Below, one piece after another: positions 25,407 through 34,199 of a stretch of 64,000 bases of DNA (position 1 is the stretch's first letter; every line of letters begins with the position of its first letter). A program made the translations under genes and the position numbers. The stretch lies in the NCBI RefSeq assembly GCF_024228315.1, contig NZ_CP100454.1, positions 2,976,001 to 3,040,000 on the forward strand. The letters run 5' to 3'. This DNA is from Halomarina pelagica (GTDB taxonomy: Archaea > Halobacteriota > Halobacteria > Halobacteriales > Haloarculaceae). The notes below the pieces were generated by a model. That model had not been told where the DNA came from, searched no databases, and was given only the letters and a program-made list of their open reading frames with translations.

Positions 25407-26849
25407 ATGGAGCGCGAACGATTCACGCCGTATCGGTACGACGAGGTCGACCCGGACCACCGCCCGTCGCTGGGCGCGGCGCTGTTGCCGGTGGTCGCCC
25501 TCGTCGCCTTCCTGGGGATCGGGTCGGCCCTGCTCGGGCTCGACCCGCACGTCCCGCTCGTGTGGAGCATCGTCTTCGTGGGGCTGCTCGGTCGCTACGT
25601 CCTCGGCTGGTCGTGGGACCACCTCTACGAGGGGATCGCCCGGAGCCTGCGGATGGGCCTCCAGGCGATCCTCATCCTGTTCGTCATCTACGGGCTCATC
25701 GCCACGTGGATCAGCGCCGGGACGATCCCCTCGCTGATGTACTACGGCCTCGAACTGCTCTCGCCGCGGGTGTTCCTCCCGGTGACGGCGCTGCTGGCCG
25801 CGGTCGTGGCCTTCGCCATCGGGTCGTCGTGGACCACGATGGGGACGCTCGGCGTCGCGTTCGTCGGTATCGGATCCGGCCTCGGCATCCCCGCGCCGAT
25901 GACCGTCGGCGCGATCCTGTCGGGGGCGTACGCGGGCGACAAGCAGTCGCCGCTCTCGGACACGACGAACCTCGCCGCCGCCGTCACCAACACCGACCTC
26001 TACGAGCACATCCGGGCGATGCGCGCCGGAACCGCCGTCGCCTTCGGCCTCGCCGTGCTCGGGTACGTCGCCCTCGGTCTGGGATTCGGCGGGTCGATCC
26101 CCGCCGGACGGGTCGCCGGGATCCAGAGCGCCCTCGCGGGGACGTACGCGATCACGCCGCTCGCGTTCCTCCCGCTCGCCGTCACCTTCGGCCTCGCGCT
26201 CTACGGCGTCCCGGCGCTCCCGACGCTCCTCGCCGGCGTCTTCGCCGGCGTCGGAACGACCGTGCTCCTCCAGGGGCGGTCGTTCGTCGACGCCTGGACC
26301 GTCTTCATGTCCGGCACGTCGCCGGAGACGGGGACGAAACTCGTCACCGACCTCCTGGCGAGCGGCGGGCTCTCGGGGTCGGCGTGGACCGTCGCGGTCG
26401 TCGTCGCGGCGCTCTCGCTCGGCGGCCTCCTCGAATCGACGGGCGTGCTCGCGGTGCTCGCCCGGCGGCTCTCGCGGGGGATCGAGAGCGCGAGCGGCCT
26501 CGTCGTCGCGACGGGCGTGGGCGCGCTCGCGACGAACGCGCTCACCGCCCAGCAGTACATGAGCATCGTCGTCCCCGGGATGACCCTCCGGAACGTCTAC
26601 GACGAACTCGGCCTCGGATCGAGCGACCTCTCCAGCGCGATCGAGTCCGCCGGGACGCCCACCGGCGCGCTCTTCCCGTGGCACGCCGGAGCGGTGTTCG
26701 TCCTCGGCGTCACGGGCGTCGAAACGCTGGCATACGCCCCGTACTACTTCTTCGGGATCCTCTCGCCGCTGGTGCTGTTCGCCGCGGCGCTCCGGGGCAT
26801 CCGCCCGGCGGCCGTGGGGAGGGAAGACGGGGCGTCGACCGCGGACTGA
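25407..26849 (+). CDS. nhaC: Na+/H+ antiporter, NhaC family
   Basis: About 480 residues with 11-12 hydrophobic helices. Family landmarks: 'AILIGxxx' type core 'TMGTLGVAFVGIG...PAPMTVGAILSGAYAGDKQSPLSDTTNLA' (the SPLSDTTNLA motif is diagnostic for NhaC) and 'TALTAQQYMSIVVPG'-like C-terminal block. Exchanges sodium for protons across the membrane, important in a halophile. ATG at 25407 preferred; GTG at 25401 is also open. Convergent with the NSS transporter gene. Confidence 0.93.
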   Translation: MERERFTPYRYDEVDPDHRPSLGAALLPVVALVAFLGIGSALLGLDPHVPLVWSIVFVGLLGRYVLGWSWDHLYEGIARSLRMGLQAILILFVIYGLIATWISAGTIPSLMYYGLELLSPRVFLPVTALLAAVVAFAIGSSWTTMGTLGVAFVGIGSGLGIPAPMTVGAILSGAYAGDKQSPLSDTTNLAAAVTNTDLYEHIRAMRAGTAVAFGLAVLGYVALGLGFGGSIPAGRVAGIQSALAGTYAITPLAFLPLAVTFGLALYGVPALPTLLAGVFAGVGTTVLLQGRSFVDAWTVFMSGTSPETGTKLVTDLLASGGLSGSAWTVAVVVAALSLGGLLESTGVLAVLARRLSRGIESASGLVVATGVGALATNALTAQQYMSIVVPGMTLRNVYDELGLGSSDLSSAIESAGTPTGALFPWHAGAVFVLGVTGVETLAYAPYYFFGILSPLVLFAAALRGIRPAAVGREDGASTAD

Positions 26850-26863
26850 CCCGCCTCACCGCC

Positions 26864-28285
26864 TCAGTCAGCGTCCACCAGCGGTGATCGCTCGCGCCCC
26901 GCTCCGACGAGCGCCCGCAGTACGAGGAGCGCGCCCGCGGTCAGCGCGAGCCTGAACTCGAACGCCAGCGAGATCCCCGCCAGCGAGACGAGGTTCGTGA
27001 GGAGGGTGAACCCGAGGAACGCGGGCAGCACCCAGGCGACGAGCGCGCGCCACGGGTCGGCGAGCGCGCCGACGGTCGGCCCCGTCCCGGAGCGGAACTC
27101 CTCGACCGCGTCCCGACCCAGCACCCACCCGACGAAGACGACGAACGCGAGCAGGCCGACCGTGAGCGCGAGGTTCGCGAGCGTCCCGGCGAGGAGTCCG
27201 AACAGGTCGGGGTTCAGCGCCGTGAGCGAACCCGTCGCCGCGAGGAGCGCGCCGACGCCGAGCGTGGCGGGCCGCCGGTCGACGCCGCGCTCGTCGACGA
27301 GGTAGGCGACGGGCGCTTCGAGCATGCTGATCGCGCTCGACACTGCGGCGAGCAGGACGACGACGAAGAACAGCGGCGCGACGAGCGTCCCCGCGGGGAG
27401 GGAGTCGAACGCCTCCGCGAGCGCGTAGAACAGCGCCCCCTGGCCGCCGCTGCCCGGCGCGATGCCGGCGGAGAACAGCAGCGGGAAGACGACCAGCCCG
27501 GTGAGCACGCCGATCGCCGTGTTCGCCACCGCGATGACGGTGGCGTCGCCCGGGAGGGACTCGTCGCGCCCGAGGTAGGAGGCGTAGGTCAGCATCGACC
27601 CCGCGCCGACCGAGAGGGTGAACAGCGCCTGCCCCGCGGCGGGGCCGAGCACGTCGAAGAAGTTGTTCCGGAGCGTCGCGACGTCGAACGCGAGGAAGAA
27701 CTCGTAGCCGCCGCCCGCCCCCGGCAGAGTGAACGCCCACGCCGCCAGCCCGAGGAGCATGAGGGCGATGGCGGGCATCATCGCCTTCGAGGAGCGTTCG
27801 ATGCCGTCGCCGACGCCCGCGGCGATGATCGCGCCGACGATCGCGAGGAACGCCAGGTGCGCCACTACCGCCTCGGGACCGAAGGCGATCCGGCCGAAGT
27901 ACGCCTGCGGGTCCGCGAAGTACGCCCCGGTGACGCTCCCGACCGCGTACCGGAGGATCCACCCGCCGACGACGGAGTAGAAGGTGAGGATGAGCATCGT
28001 CGTCCCGACGGCGTAGACGCCGACGAACGGCCACCACCGCGAGTCCGACAGCGCGCGGAACGCCCCGACCGGATCGCGGTGCCCGCGCCGACCGATCACG
28101 AACTCCGCGACGAGACCGGGGACCCCTATCAGCGCGACCAGCGCGAGGTAGACGACGAGGAAGGCGCTCCCCCCGTTCTCGGCGGTGAGCCACGGGAACC
28201 GCCAGATGTTGCCCAACCCGACCGCGCTCCCGATCGCCGCGAGCACGAACCCCAGGTTGGTCGACCACGTCTCTCGTTCGCTCAT
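26864..28285 (-). CDS. Sodium-dependent transporter, NSS/SNF family
   Basis: A 473-residue neurotransmitter:sodium symporter homologue (LeuT fold). The opening 'WSTNLGFVLAAIGSAVGLGNIWRFPWLTAENGGSAFL' is the diagnostic helix-1 region that binds sodium and substrate. About 11-12 helices. Likely imports an amino acid; substrate unknown. TCAAATACG about 28 nt before the ATG is a leaderless-type TATA element. Confidence 0.93.
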   Translation of the reverse strand: MSERETWSTNLGFVLAAIGSAVGLGNIWRFPWLTAENGGSAFLVVYLALVALIGVPGLVAEFVIGRRGHRDPVGAFRALSDSRWWPFVGVYAVGTTMLILTFYSVVGGWILRYAVGSVTGAYFADPQAYFGRIAFGPEAVVAHLAFLAIVGAIIAAGVGDGIERSSKAMMPAIALMLLGLAAWAFTLPGAGGGYEFFLAFDVATLRNNFFDVLGPAAGQALFTLSVGAGSMLTYASYLGRDESLPGDATVIAVANTAIGVLTGLVVFPLLFSAGIAPGSGGQGALFYALAEAFDSLPAGTLVAPLFFVVVLLAAVSSAISMLEAPVAYLVDERGVDRRPATLGVGALLAATGSLTALNPDLFGLLAGTLANLALTVGLLAFVVFVGWVLGRDAVEEFRSGTGPTVGALADPWRALVAWVLPAFLGFTLLTNLVSLAGISLAFEFRLALTAGALLVLRALVGAGRERSPLVDAD

Positions 28286-28432
28286 TGTCGTCGGATTCAG
28301 CGGGACGTATTTGAGTCCCCCGAAATCTGTGTCACGTGTTGTTATAGACCATCATCGTTTCTCGCTGTGATGTGTTTTCGAGTGAGAGGAAGGCGGATGG
28401 AGAAACGACGGCCGCGACGAATTCCAACGGGG

Positions 28433-30346
28433 TCAGTCCTCGCGCGCGACCTCGTACAGCGCGTTTCGAACCGTCCCGTGTTCGGAGGCGTGGGGCCTGC
28501 CGTCGGCGTCGGCGTAGCCGTAGTCGAGCATCCGGTTGCGGTTGAGACAGAGCTTCGTGAACTCCGGTCGGAGCAGATCGAAGAGGGCGAATCGCTCCTC
28601 CAGTTCGGGGAAGCGCGCCTGGTAGTCCTCGACCGCTCCCCGGACCTGCGTCCAGAACCGGGCGTCCTCGTAGCCGTGATGTTCGGTGAGGATCGCGGAG
28701 AGGTAGCGGAAGACGCCGATAAACAGCCCCGCGACGACGAACTGACAGAGTCCCTCCGGCGGCTCCGTCCGGAGCACGGCGTCGAGGTCCGGCGGCAGGT
28801 CGGCGAGTTCAGGTATCGGATACTCGCTCACGTTCACGTCGTCCACGAAGTCCTTGACCGCGAGGCGGGTCGGGACGCACTCGTCGTCGAGCACGAGGAT
28901 GGCGTTCTCGCCGTGCGGGGAGAACGCCGTCCCGTAGCGATACAGGTAGTGCAGCAGCGGCGGGAGGACGACGCCGAACAGTTCGTCGAGCCACTCCTCG
29001 ACGGAGAGGCCCGACCGCTCGACGAGCTTCGAGACGAAGGGCGTCCCGTCGGCGTCCACGTGGAGCAGCGCGGCGAGCGTCACGGGGCGCTCGTCGTCGC
29101 GGACGAGCGACTCGACGCTCTCGCGCCAGACGCAGCCCAGTAACTCGTCGTACTGGTACGGCGACCCATCGATCGCCGCGAAGTCGGGGTGGTCGTAGTT
29201 GAGCCCCGCCACCTCGCCCGGCAGGATCAGCTCGCACTCCTCGCGGAGGAACGGGTCGTCGTCGCGGACGCGCTTCACGTACTCGGTGACGAGCGGCGCG
29301 GCCTCGGTGCGCTCGCCCGGTAACCCGCGGTAGACGAGCGTGTTGAGGATGCGCATGGGGAGCTTCACGTTGCGCTTCTCGGGGTTCGATACGTTGACGA
29401 ACGTCCGAATCGACTGCATCGGGAGGTACTCGTCCGGCCCCTCGCCCAGCGGAACGATGTCACCCGCCGCGATCTGCGCCGGGAAGAGCTGGACGACGCT
29501 GTTCTCCCACTGCCAGTCGTGGACCGGCAGGAGGTAGTACTCCTCGGGATCGCGGCCAGCGCGTTCGAGTTTCCGGACGAACTCGTCGTACGTCTCTCCC
29601 AGTTCCTCGCGGACGAGCGTCCCGTAGTCGAGGTCGGAGACGGCCGCGAACGTCGCCTCCGAGCGCCGGACGGCGAGCCACGAGAGGCGCACGCGCCGCT
29701 TGCGCTCGGGGGCGTACCGCCGGTAGTCGTCGTAGCTCCACCCGATGCGGCCCTTGTTGTACGTGATCCACGGGTGGCCGCCCATCTCGCCCTCCAGTTC
29801 GGCGTAGCTCAGATCGAGGAGGTCCGCCTCGCGCTCGCGCCGACGCGCCTCGATGTGGGCGTCCGCGAGGAGCGTGTGGTTGTACTCGCGGACGAGGTGG
29901 CCGGCCGTCATCCCGTCCATGCCGATGCGCTCGCGCGCGTCGCGGACGAACCGGACGGGATCGGTCGCCGACTCCCACGACTCGCCGTCGTAGCGCTCGA
30001 CCGAGCCGGGGAGGACGCGGTAGCCGTCGAACAGCCGACGCTCGGCGCGGAAGCGGTAGGACGCGCGGTCGAGCGTCAGGCGGTAGGTGCGGATCTCGCC
30101 GCGGTCGTCGTTCCCGTCGCGGTCGTCCCCGTGCTGGTCCTCGCCCTCCTCGCCCGCGCGTCCGACGACGGTCGGGTCGATCAGCCCCTCGTAGGCGAAC
30201 TCCGCCAGCATCTTCTCGAGCAGGTTCGTCCCGACGGTCTCCCACACGTCGGGGTCGAGCGCGTCCGCGAGTGGTTCGGGCAGCGGGTCGTCGGTTTCGG
30301 GGATCTGTGCGTCGGATTCCGTCTCGGGCGTGTGCGCGTCTGACAT
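28433..30346 (-). CDS. iucA: IucA/IucC-family siderophore synthetase (last operon gene)
   Basis: A 637-residue NIS (NRPS-independent siderophore) synthetase: ATP-dependent condensation of a citrate carboxylate with a hydroxylated/acylated diamine. Visible landmarks: 'EMGGHPWITYNKGRIGWSYDDYRRYAPE', 'LPVHDWQWENSVV', 'PMQSIRTFVN' with 'KRNVKLPMRILNT', and 'YGTAFSPHGENAILVLDD', all typical of the family's ATP/substrate pocket. Final gene of the siderophore operon, 6 nt after the hydroxylase. The IucA versus IucC label follows the Haloferax cluster order and is tentative. Confidence 0.88.
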   Translation of the reverse strand: MSDAHTPETESDAQIPETDDPLPEPLADALDPDVWETVGTNLLEKMLAEFAYEGLIDPTVVGRAGEEGEDQHGDDRDGNDDRGEIRTYRLTLDRASYRFRAERRLFDGYRVLPGSVERYDGESWESATDPVRFVRDARERIGMDGMTAGHLVREYNHTLLADAHIEARRREREADLLDLSYAELEGEMGGHPWITYNKGRIGWSYDDYRRYAPERKRRVRLSWLAVRRSEATFAAVSDLDYGTLVREELGETYDEFVRKLERAGRDPEEYYLLPVHDWQWENSVVQLFPAQIAAGDIVPLGEGPDEYLPMQSIRTFVNVSNPEKRNVKLPMRILNTLVYRGLPGERTEAAPLVTEYVKRVRDDDPFLREECELILPGEVAGLNYDHPDFAAIDGSPYQYDELLGCVWRESVESLVRDDERPVTLAALLHVDADGTPFVSKLVERSGLSVEEWLDELFGVVLPPLLHYLYRYGTAFSPHGENAILVLDDECVPTRLAVKDFVDDVNVSEYPIPELADLPPDLDAVLRTEPPEGLCQFVVAGLFIGVFRYLSAILTEHHGYEDARFWTQVRGAVEDYQARFPELEERFALFDLLRPEFTKLCLNRNRMLDYGYADADGRPHASEHGTVRNALYEVARED

Positions 30347-30352
30347 CTCGGG

Positions 30353-31720
30353 TTAGTCCTCCTGTATCGGGTGGTCGGTTCGCCCCTCTACGGGGGAGTC
30401 TGACAGGAACTGCTCGACGCCGAAGTCCTGGAACACGGTGTCCCGGTCGACGGGATAGACCGCCTCGCCGAGCAGCTGCTCCACGATGACGCTGTTGCGG
30501 TAGGTGCCGAGGCCGAGGTCGGGCGCGCCGACGCCGTGGGTGTGGAGTTCGGCGTTCTGGACGAACACCCGCCCGGCCACGTCGTCGAGTTCGACGCGGT
30601 AGTCCTCGGTGATCCGGAGGCGGTCGCGCTCGTCGCGGCGGATGCGCGGTTCGAGCGGCGCGAGGAACTCGGGCGTCGGCCGGTGGTAGCCCGTGCCCAG
30701 GACGACGACGTCCGCGCCGTGCTCGAAGCGCGTCGCCTCCTGGCGCTGCTCGCAGGCGAGGCGGTAGCGGTGCGGGCCGTCGGCCGACGGCTCGATCCCC
30801 CGCACCTCGGTCATCGCCAGCAGGCCCACGTCGGGGTCGCGCTCGATCGAGTGCTCGTACAGGGTCTCGTAGATGCGGTCGTTCGTCTCGGGGTCGATCC
30901 CCTTGTACAGCAGGTCCTGCTCGGGGAGCACCTCGTCGCGGGTCTCCTGCGGGAGCGAGTTGAAGTACCGCGCGTACTCCGGCGTGAAGTGCTGGAGGCC
31001 GAGCTTCGAGTACTCCATCGGGAAGAAGCCGTCCGATCGCGTGAGCCAGTCGAGGCGGTAGTCGCGCTCGGGCTGGCGTTCGAGCAGGTCGAGGAACACC
31101 TCCGCCGCGCTCTGGCCCGACCCGACGACGGTGATCGCGTCGGCGTCCAGGCAGCGTTCGCGACGGTCGAGGTAGGACGCCGTGTGGAACACGTCGGCGT
31201 CGGGGAGGTCGCGGAACGCCTCCGGGACGTAGGGGACGCTCCCCACGCCGAGTACGAGGTCGCGGGCGAGGTAGCGGTGGCGTTCGCCCGTCTCGGGGTT
31301 CCGGGCGCGCACCTCGAACACCTCGCGCTCGTCGTCGTACTCGACGGCGGTCACCTCTCGCGAGAACCGACAGGAGTCGAGGCGCTCGGCGACCCACCGC
31401 ATGTACGCGTCGTACTCGCGCCGTGGGATCTGGAACGTCTCGTAGAAGTAGAACTCGTACAGCCGGTCGCGCTCCCGGAGGTAGTTGAGGTAGCTGTGGG
31501 GGCTGGTGGGGTCCGCGAGCGTCACGAGGTCCGCGAGGAACGGGACTTCGAGGGTGGTCCCCTCGATGAGCATCCCGCCGTGCCAGCGGAACTCGGGCTT
31601 CCGGTCGAGGAAGACGGCGTCCGCGTCGGCGTCCGCGCCGTCGAGCAGCGCGGCCAGCCCGAGGTCGAACGGGCCGATCCCGACGCCCACGAGGTCCCGA
31701 ACGGGTTCGGCGGCGCTCAT
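30353..31720 (-). CDS. iucD: Siderophore N-hydroxylase (IucD/PvdA/SidA family)
   Basis: FAD- and NADPH-dependent N-monooxygenase, 455 residues. FAD-binding GVGIGPFDLGL near residue 12, family block 'SYLNYLRERDRLYEFYFYETFQIPRREYDAYMRW', NADPH-binding 'VVGSGQSAAEVF', and 'VLGTGYHRP' near the C-terminal FAD part. In a pathway starting with diaminobutyrate it should hydroxylate 1,3-diaminopropane rather than lysine. Its start overlaps the end of the upstream acyltransferase gene by 4 nt. Confidence 0.92.
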   Translation of the reverse strand: MSAAEPVRDLVGVGIGPFDLGLAALLDGADADADAVFLDRKPEFRWHGGMLIEGTTLEVPFLADLVTLADPTSPHSYLNYLRERDRLYEFYFYETFQIPRREYDAYMRWVAERLDSCRFSREVTAVEYDDEREVFEVRARNPETGERHRYLARDLVLGVGSVPYVPEAFRDLPDADVFHTASYLDRRERCLDADAITVVGSGQSAAEVFLDLLERQPERDYRLDWLTRSDGFFPMEYSKLGLQHFTPEYARYFNSLPQETRDEVLPEQDLLYKGIDPETNDRIYETLYEHSIERDPDVGLLAMTEVRGIEPSADGPHRYRLACEQRQEATRFEHGADVVVLGTGYHRPTPEFLAPLEPRIRRDERDRLRITEDYRVELDDVAGRVFVQNAELHTHGVGAPDLGLGTYRNSVIVEQLLGEAVYPVDRDTVFQDFGVEQFLSDSPVEGRTDHPIQED

Positions 31721-32310
31721 CCGAGCACCTCCTCGAACCGCTCGCGCTCGCAGACCATCAGGAGCGCGTCCTTGTCCTCCTCCTCGAACCGGAACTCGCG
31801 GACCGGCTCGAAGCCGCAGCGCTCGAAGCAGTGGATCGCCGCCTCGTTGCGCGCGTCCGGTTCGGTGACGATCCGGTCCGTCTCGTGGTGGGTGAACTGG
31901 AACTCGGTCATGGCGCGGAGGAGCGGGATCGCGTACCCCCGCCCGAGGTACTCCGGCGGACCGATCAGCAGGTGGATCCCCTGGTCGGTCGGGTCGGCGT
32001 CGTAGTACGAGGCGAGCGCGTCGTCTGCCGCCCAGTAGGACTCCCAGTAGCTCATCGGGACGTGATCGAGGCAGCCGACGTACGGCGTGAGGTGGTCGTC
32101 GGCCAGCTTCTCGACCAGCGCGTCGCGGAAGCGCGGGAGCGGGTGGTTCAGTTGCCAGTACGGCAGGACGTGGGGCTCGTTGAGCCAGGCGTGGAGCCGC
32201 CCGAGGTCGCGGTCGAGCGCCGCCCGCCGGAACGAGATCGTCCGCCCGATCGCCTCCTCGCGGCGCTGGAAGTCGTAGGCCGCGGCCACCGTGGCGCGCG
32301 GGTCGGTCAT
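31717..32310 (-). CDS. iucB: GNAT acyltransferase (IucB-like)
   Basis: 197-residue N-acyltransferase expected to acylate the N-hydroxy-diamine (acetyl-CoA donor), forming the hydroxamate. Landmarks: 'LHAWLNEPHVLPYWQLNHP', 'SYWESYWA' and the acyl-CoA loop 'GPPEYLGRGYAIPLLRA', shared with IucB/RhbD-type enzymes. The ATG at 32310 overlaps the end of the preceding synthetase gene (ATGA). Confidence 0.9.
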   Translation of the reverse strand: MTDPRATVAAAYDFQRREEAIGRTISFRRAALDRDLGRLHAWLNEPHVLPYWQLNHPLPRFRDALVEKLADDHLTPYVGCLDHVPMSYWESYWAADDALASYYDADPTDQGIHLLIGPPEYLGRGYAIPLLRAMTEFQFTHHETDRIVTEPDARNEAAIHCFERCGFEPVREFRFEEEDKDALLMVCERERFEEVLG

Positions 32311-34199
32311 TCGGCGGTCACCTCGGGTTCCGTCACGAGCGGGTTCTCGATCTCGGCGTACACCGACTGGTCGTCGAGCGACCCGACGAGTTCGTCCATG
32401 TCGTGGAACCGGGTGAGCAGGTTCGCCTTGCACGGCACCGTCGGCTCCGAGAGCAGGCTCGTCACCAGCGAGGAGGTGGGACGGTCGTACTCGGTCGCCC
32501 GCTCCAGTTCCTCGCGGAGAGCGGCCAGCAGGTGGCGCTCGTCCGCGCCCGCCACGCCGAGCGCGTTCGCGACGCCGAAGGCGTTGTTCAGCACGACGTA
32601 GTAGCGGATCCGCTCGTCGGCGACGGCGTCCGGACAGATCGTGTCGGCGCGCTCGCCGACGCCCGGCAGGAGCCGATCCACCTCGTCGTACCTCGCCTCG
32701 GGGAAGTAGTACCCCTGGTTGTCGCGGTAGTAGAACGCCTCGGGATAGCCGTCGTCGAGCCGAAGGAGGCTGTTCTGCTGGTGGGCCTCGAGGCCGATCC
32801 CGCGCTCGAGGTAGAGCCAGAGCAGCGGGCGCACCGAGATCGCGAGGTAGCGGCGGAACCACTCCTCGGCGACGGCGTCGAACGACCGGCCCTCTCGGTC
32901 GGCGAGCGCGGCGACGACCGCCCCCAGCCGGGAGCGCCCCTCGCCGATTCGGTCCTGGCAGAGCGCGACGACCGGCGCGACGTTCCGCGCGTCGTCCCCC
33001 CGGAAGGGGTTCTCCCGGAGGACGACCTCGAAGCCGGATTCGGGGGCGTCGGTCGCGCCGTCCCCGTCGTTCCCTCCTCCCGCGTCGCGTCCGTCGTCCA
33101 CGTCGAGGGTGAGGTACGCGGGGTCGCGCACCACGTCGAAGTCGGGGAACTCGCGGGCGAGGTCGTCGCCGAGTGCCGTCTCCAGCAGCTCTGAGACGGC
33201 GACCCCGCGGTCCAGTTCGGGGCGCTTGTTCACCCGCCGGGAGTTGGTGATGCGCACGTCGAGCGACCCCTTCGCCATGAACGAGGCGTCGGGGTGATAG
33301 AGCGTGCGCACCGACGTGGTGGGGGCGAACTCGCGGCCCACCTCGCCGAGCGGTTCGAGCCGCCCCGCCTCGATCAGCTCGCGCACCGCGGGCCGGTCGA
33401 GCAGGCGGCGGGCCTGCCAGGGATGCAGCGGGAGGAGCGCGTCGCCGCTCTCGACGTGCGCCGCGACGAAGTCGTCGGGGACCTCGGGATCCGCGCGGAG
33501 TTCGCGCTTCACCCACTCGACGGCGCTCTCGTCGCGCGCCGCGTCGTGGACGACGAGGTCGGGGTCGGCGCGGACGTAGTAGAGCGGGAAGCGCCCGCGG
33601 AGTTCCGGGGCGTAGCGCCCCTCCTCGCGGGGGGACATCCCCTGTCGGCTCTTCGGCGTGGGGTGCAGCAGGTGGCCGAAGACGAGCGACTGCTCGGCGT
33701 CGAGCAGGTCGAAGTCGAGCCCGTAGAGGCGCTCCTCGTCGTCCCTTCGCGCCTCGACGAAGCGCTCGACGTTCCGGCAGCTGAGGAGCACGCGGCGGAG
33801 CAGTTCGTCGCCGTCGCCGTCGCGCGCGAGCGAGAGGTCGCGGACGACGAGCGCGGCGAGCGTCGCATAGTCGCACTCGACCGGATCGCCGCCGCCGAAG
33901 CGCGCGCGGGTGGGGCCGTCGAAGAGGTGGCGACCCGTCGGCGATCGGTAGGCCACCGGCGTCAGCAGTTCGACGCCCAGTTCGTCGAGCGCGCACCGGG
34001 CCACGAGGCCGCTCTCGGGGGCGTCGATCGGCGTCCCCTCCGCGGCGACGAACTCGCCGCCCGCCTCGCGGAGGTAGCAGTCGAGGAAGGCGGTGCGGGT
34101 CGCCTCGCGCGCGACTTCTGCGGCGTCGACGCTCGTCGCCCCGGACGCGGTCGTCGGTTCCTCGCCCGCGCCCGTCGTCTCTCCGGCCTCGCCGCTCAT
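32307..34199 (-). CDS. iucC: IucA/IucC-family siderophore synthetase (third operon gene)
   Basis: 630-residue NIS synthetase, second of the pair in this operon; two such enzymes are needed to attach two diamine arms to one citrate. Landmarks: 'LLHPTPKSRQGMSPREEGRYAPELRG', 'LPLHPWQARRLL', 'PTTSVRTLYHPDASFMAKGSLDVRITNSRRVNK' and 'IGLEAHQQNSLLRLDDG'. An Asp/Gly-rich insert (about residues 365-385) interrupts the domain, as expected for a halophilic surface loop. ATG overlap with both neighbours. IucC label tentative. Confidence 0.88.
   Translation of the reverse strand: MSGEAGETTGAGEEPTTASGATSVDAAEVAREATRTAFLDCYLREAGGEFVAAEGTPIDAPESGLVARCALDELGVELLTPVAYRSPTGRHLFDGPTRARFGGGDPVECDYATLAALVVRDLSLARDGDGDELLRRVLLSCRNVERFVEARRDDEERLYGLDFDLLDAEQSLVFGHLLHPTPKSRQGMSPREEGRYAPELRGRFPLYYVRADPDLVVHDAARDESAVEWVKRELRADPEVPDDFVAAHVESGDALLPLHPWQARRLLDRPAVRELIEAGRLEPLGEVGREFAPTTSVRTLYHPDASFMAKGSLDVRITNSRRVNKRPELDRGVAVSELLETALGDDLAREFPDFDVVRDPAYLTLDVDDGRDAGGGNDGDGATDAPESGFEVVLRENPFRGDDARNVAPVVALCQDRIGEGRSRLGAVVAALADREGRSFDAVAEEWFRRYLAISVRPLLWLYLERGIGLEAHQQNSLLRLDDGYPEAFYYRDNQGYYFPEARYDEVDRLLPGVGERADTICPDAVADERIRYYVVLNNAFGVANALGVAGADERHLLAALREELERATEYDRPTSSLVTSLLSEPTVPCKANLLTRFHDMDELVGSLDDQSVYAEIENPLVTEPEVTAE

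Noticed and set aside
25167-26684. 505-codon minus-strand frame opposite nhaC
   Set aside because: Shadow of the antiporter; composition of Arg/Asp/Glu without structure.
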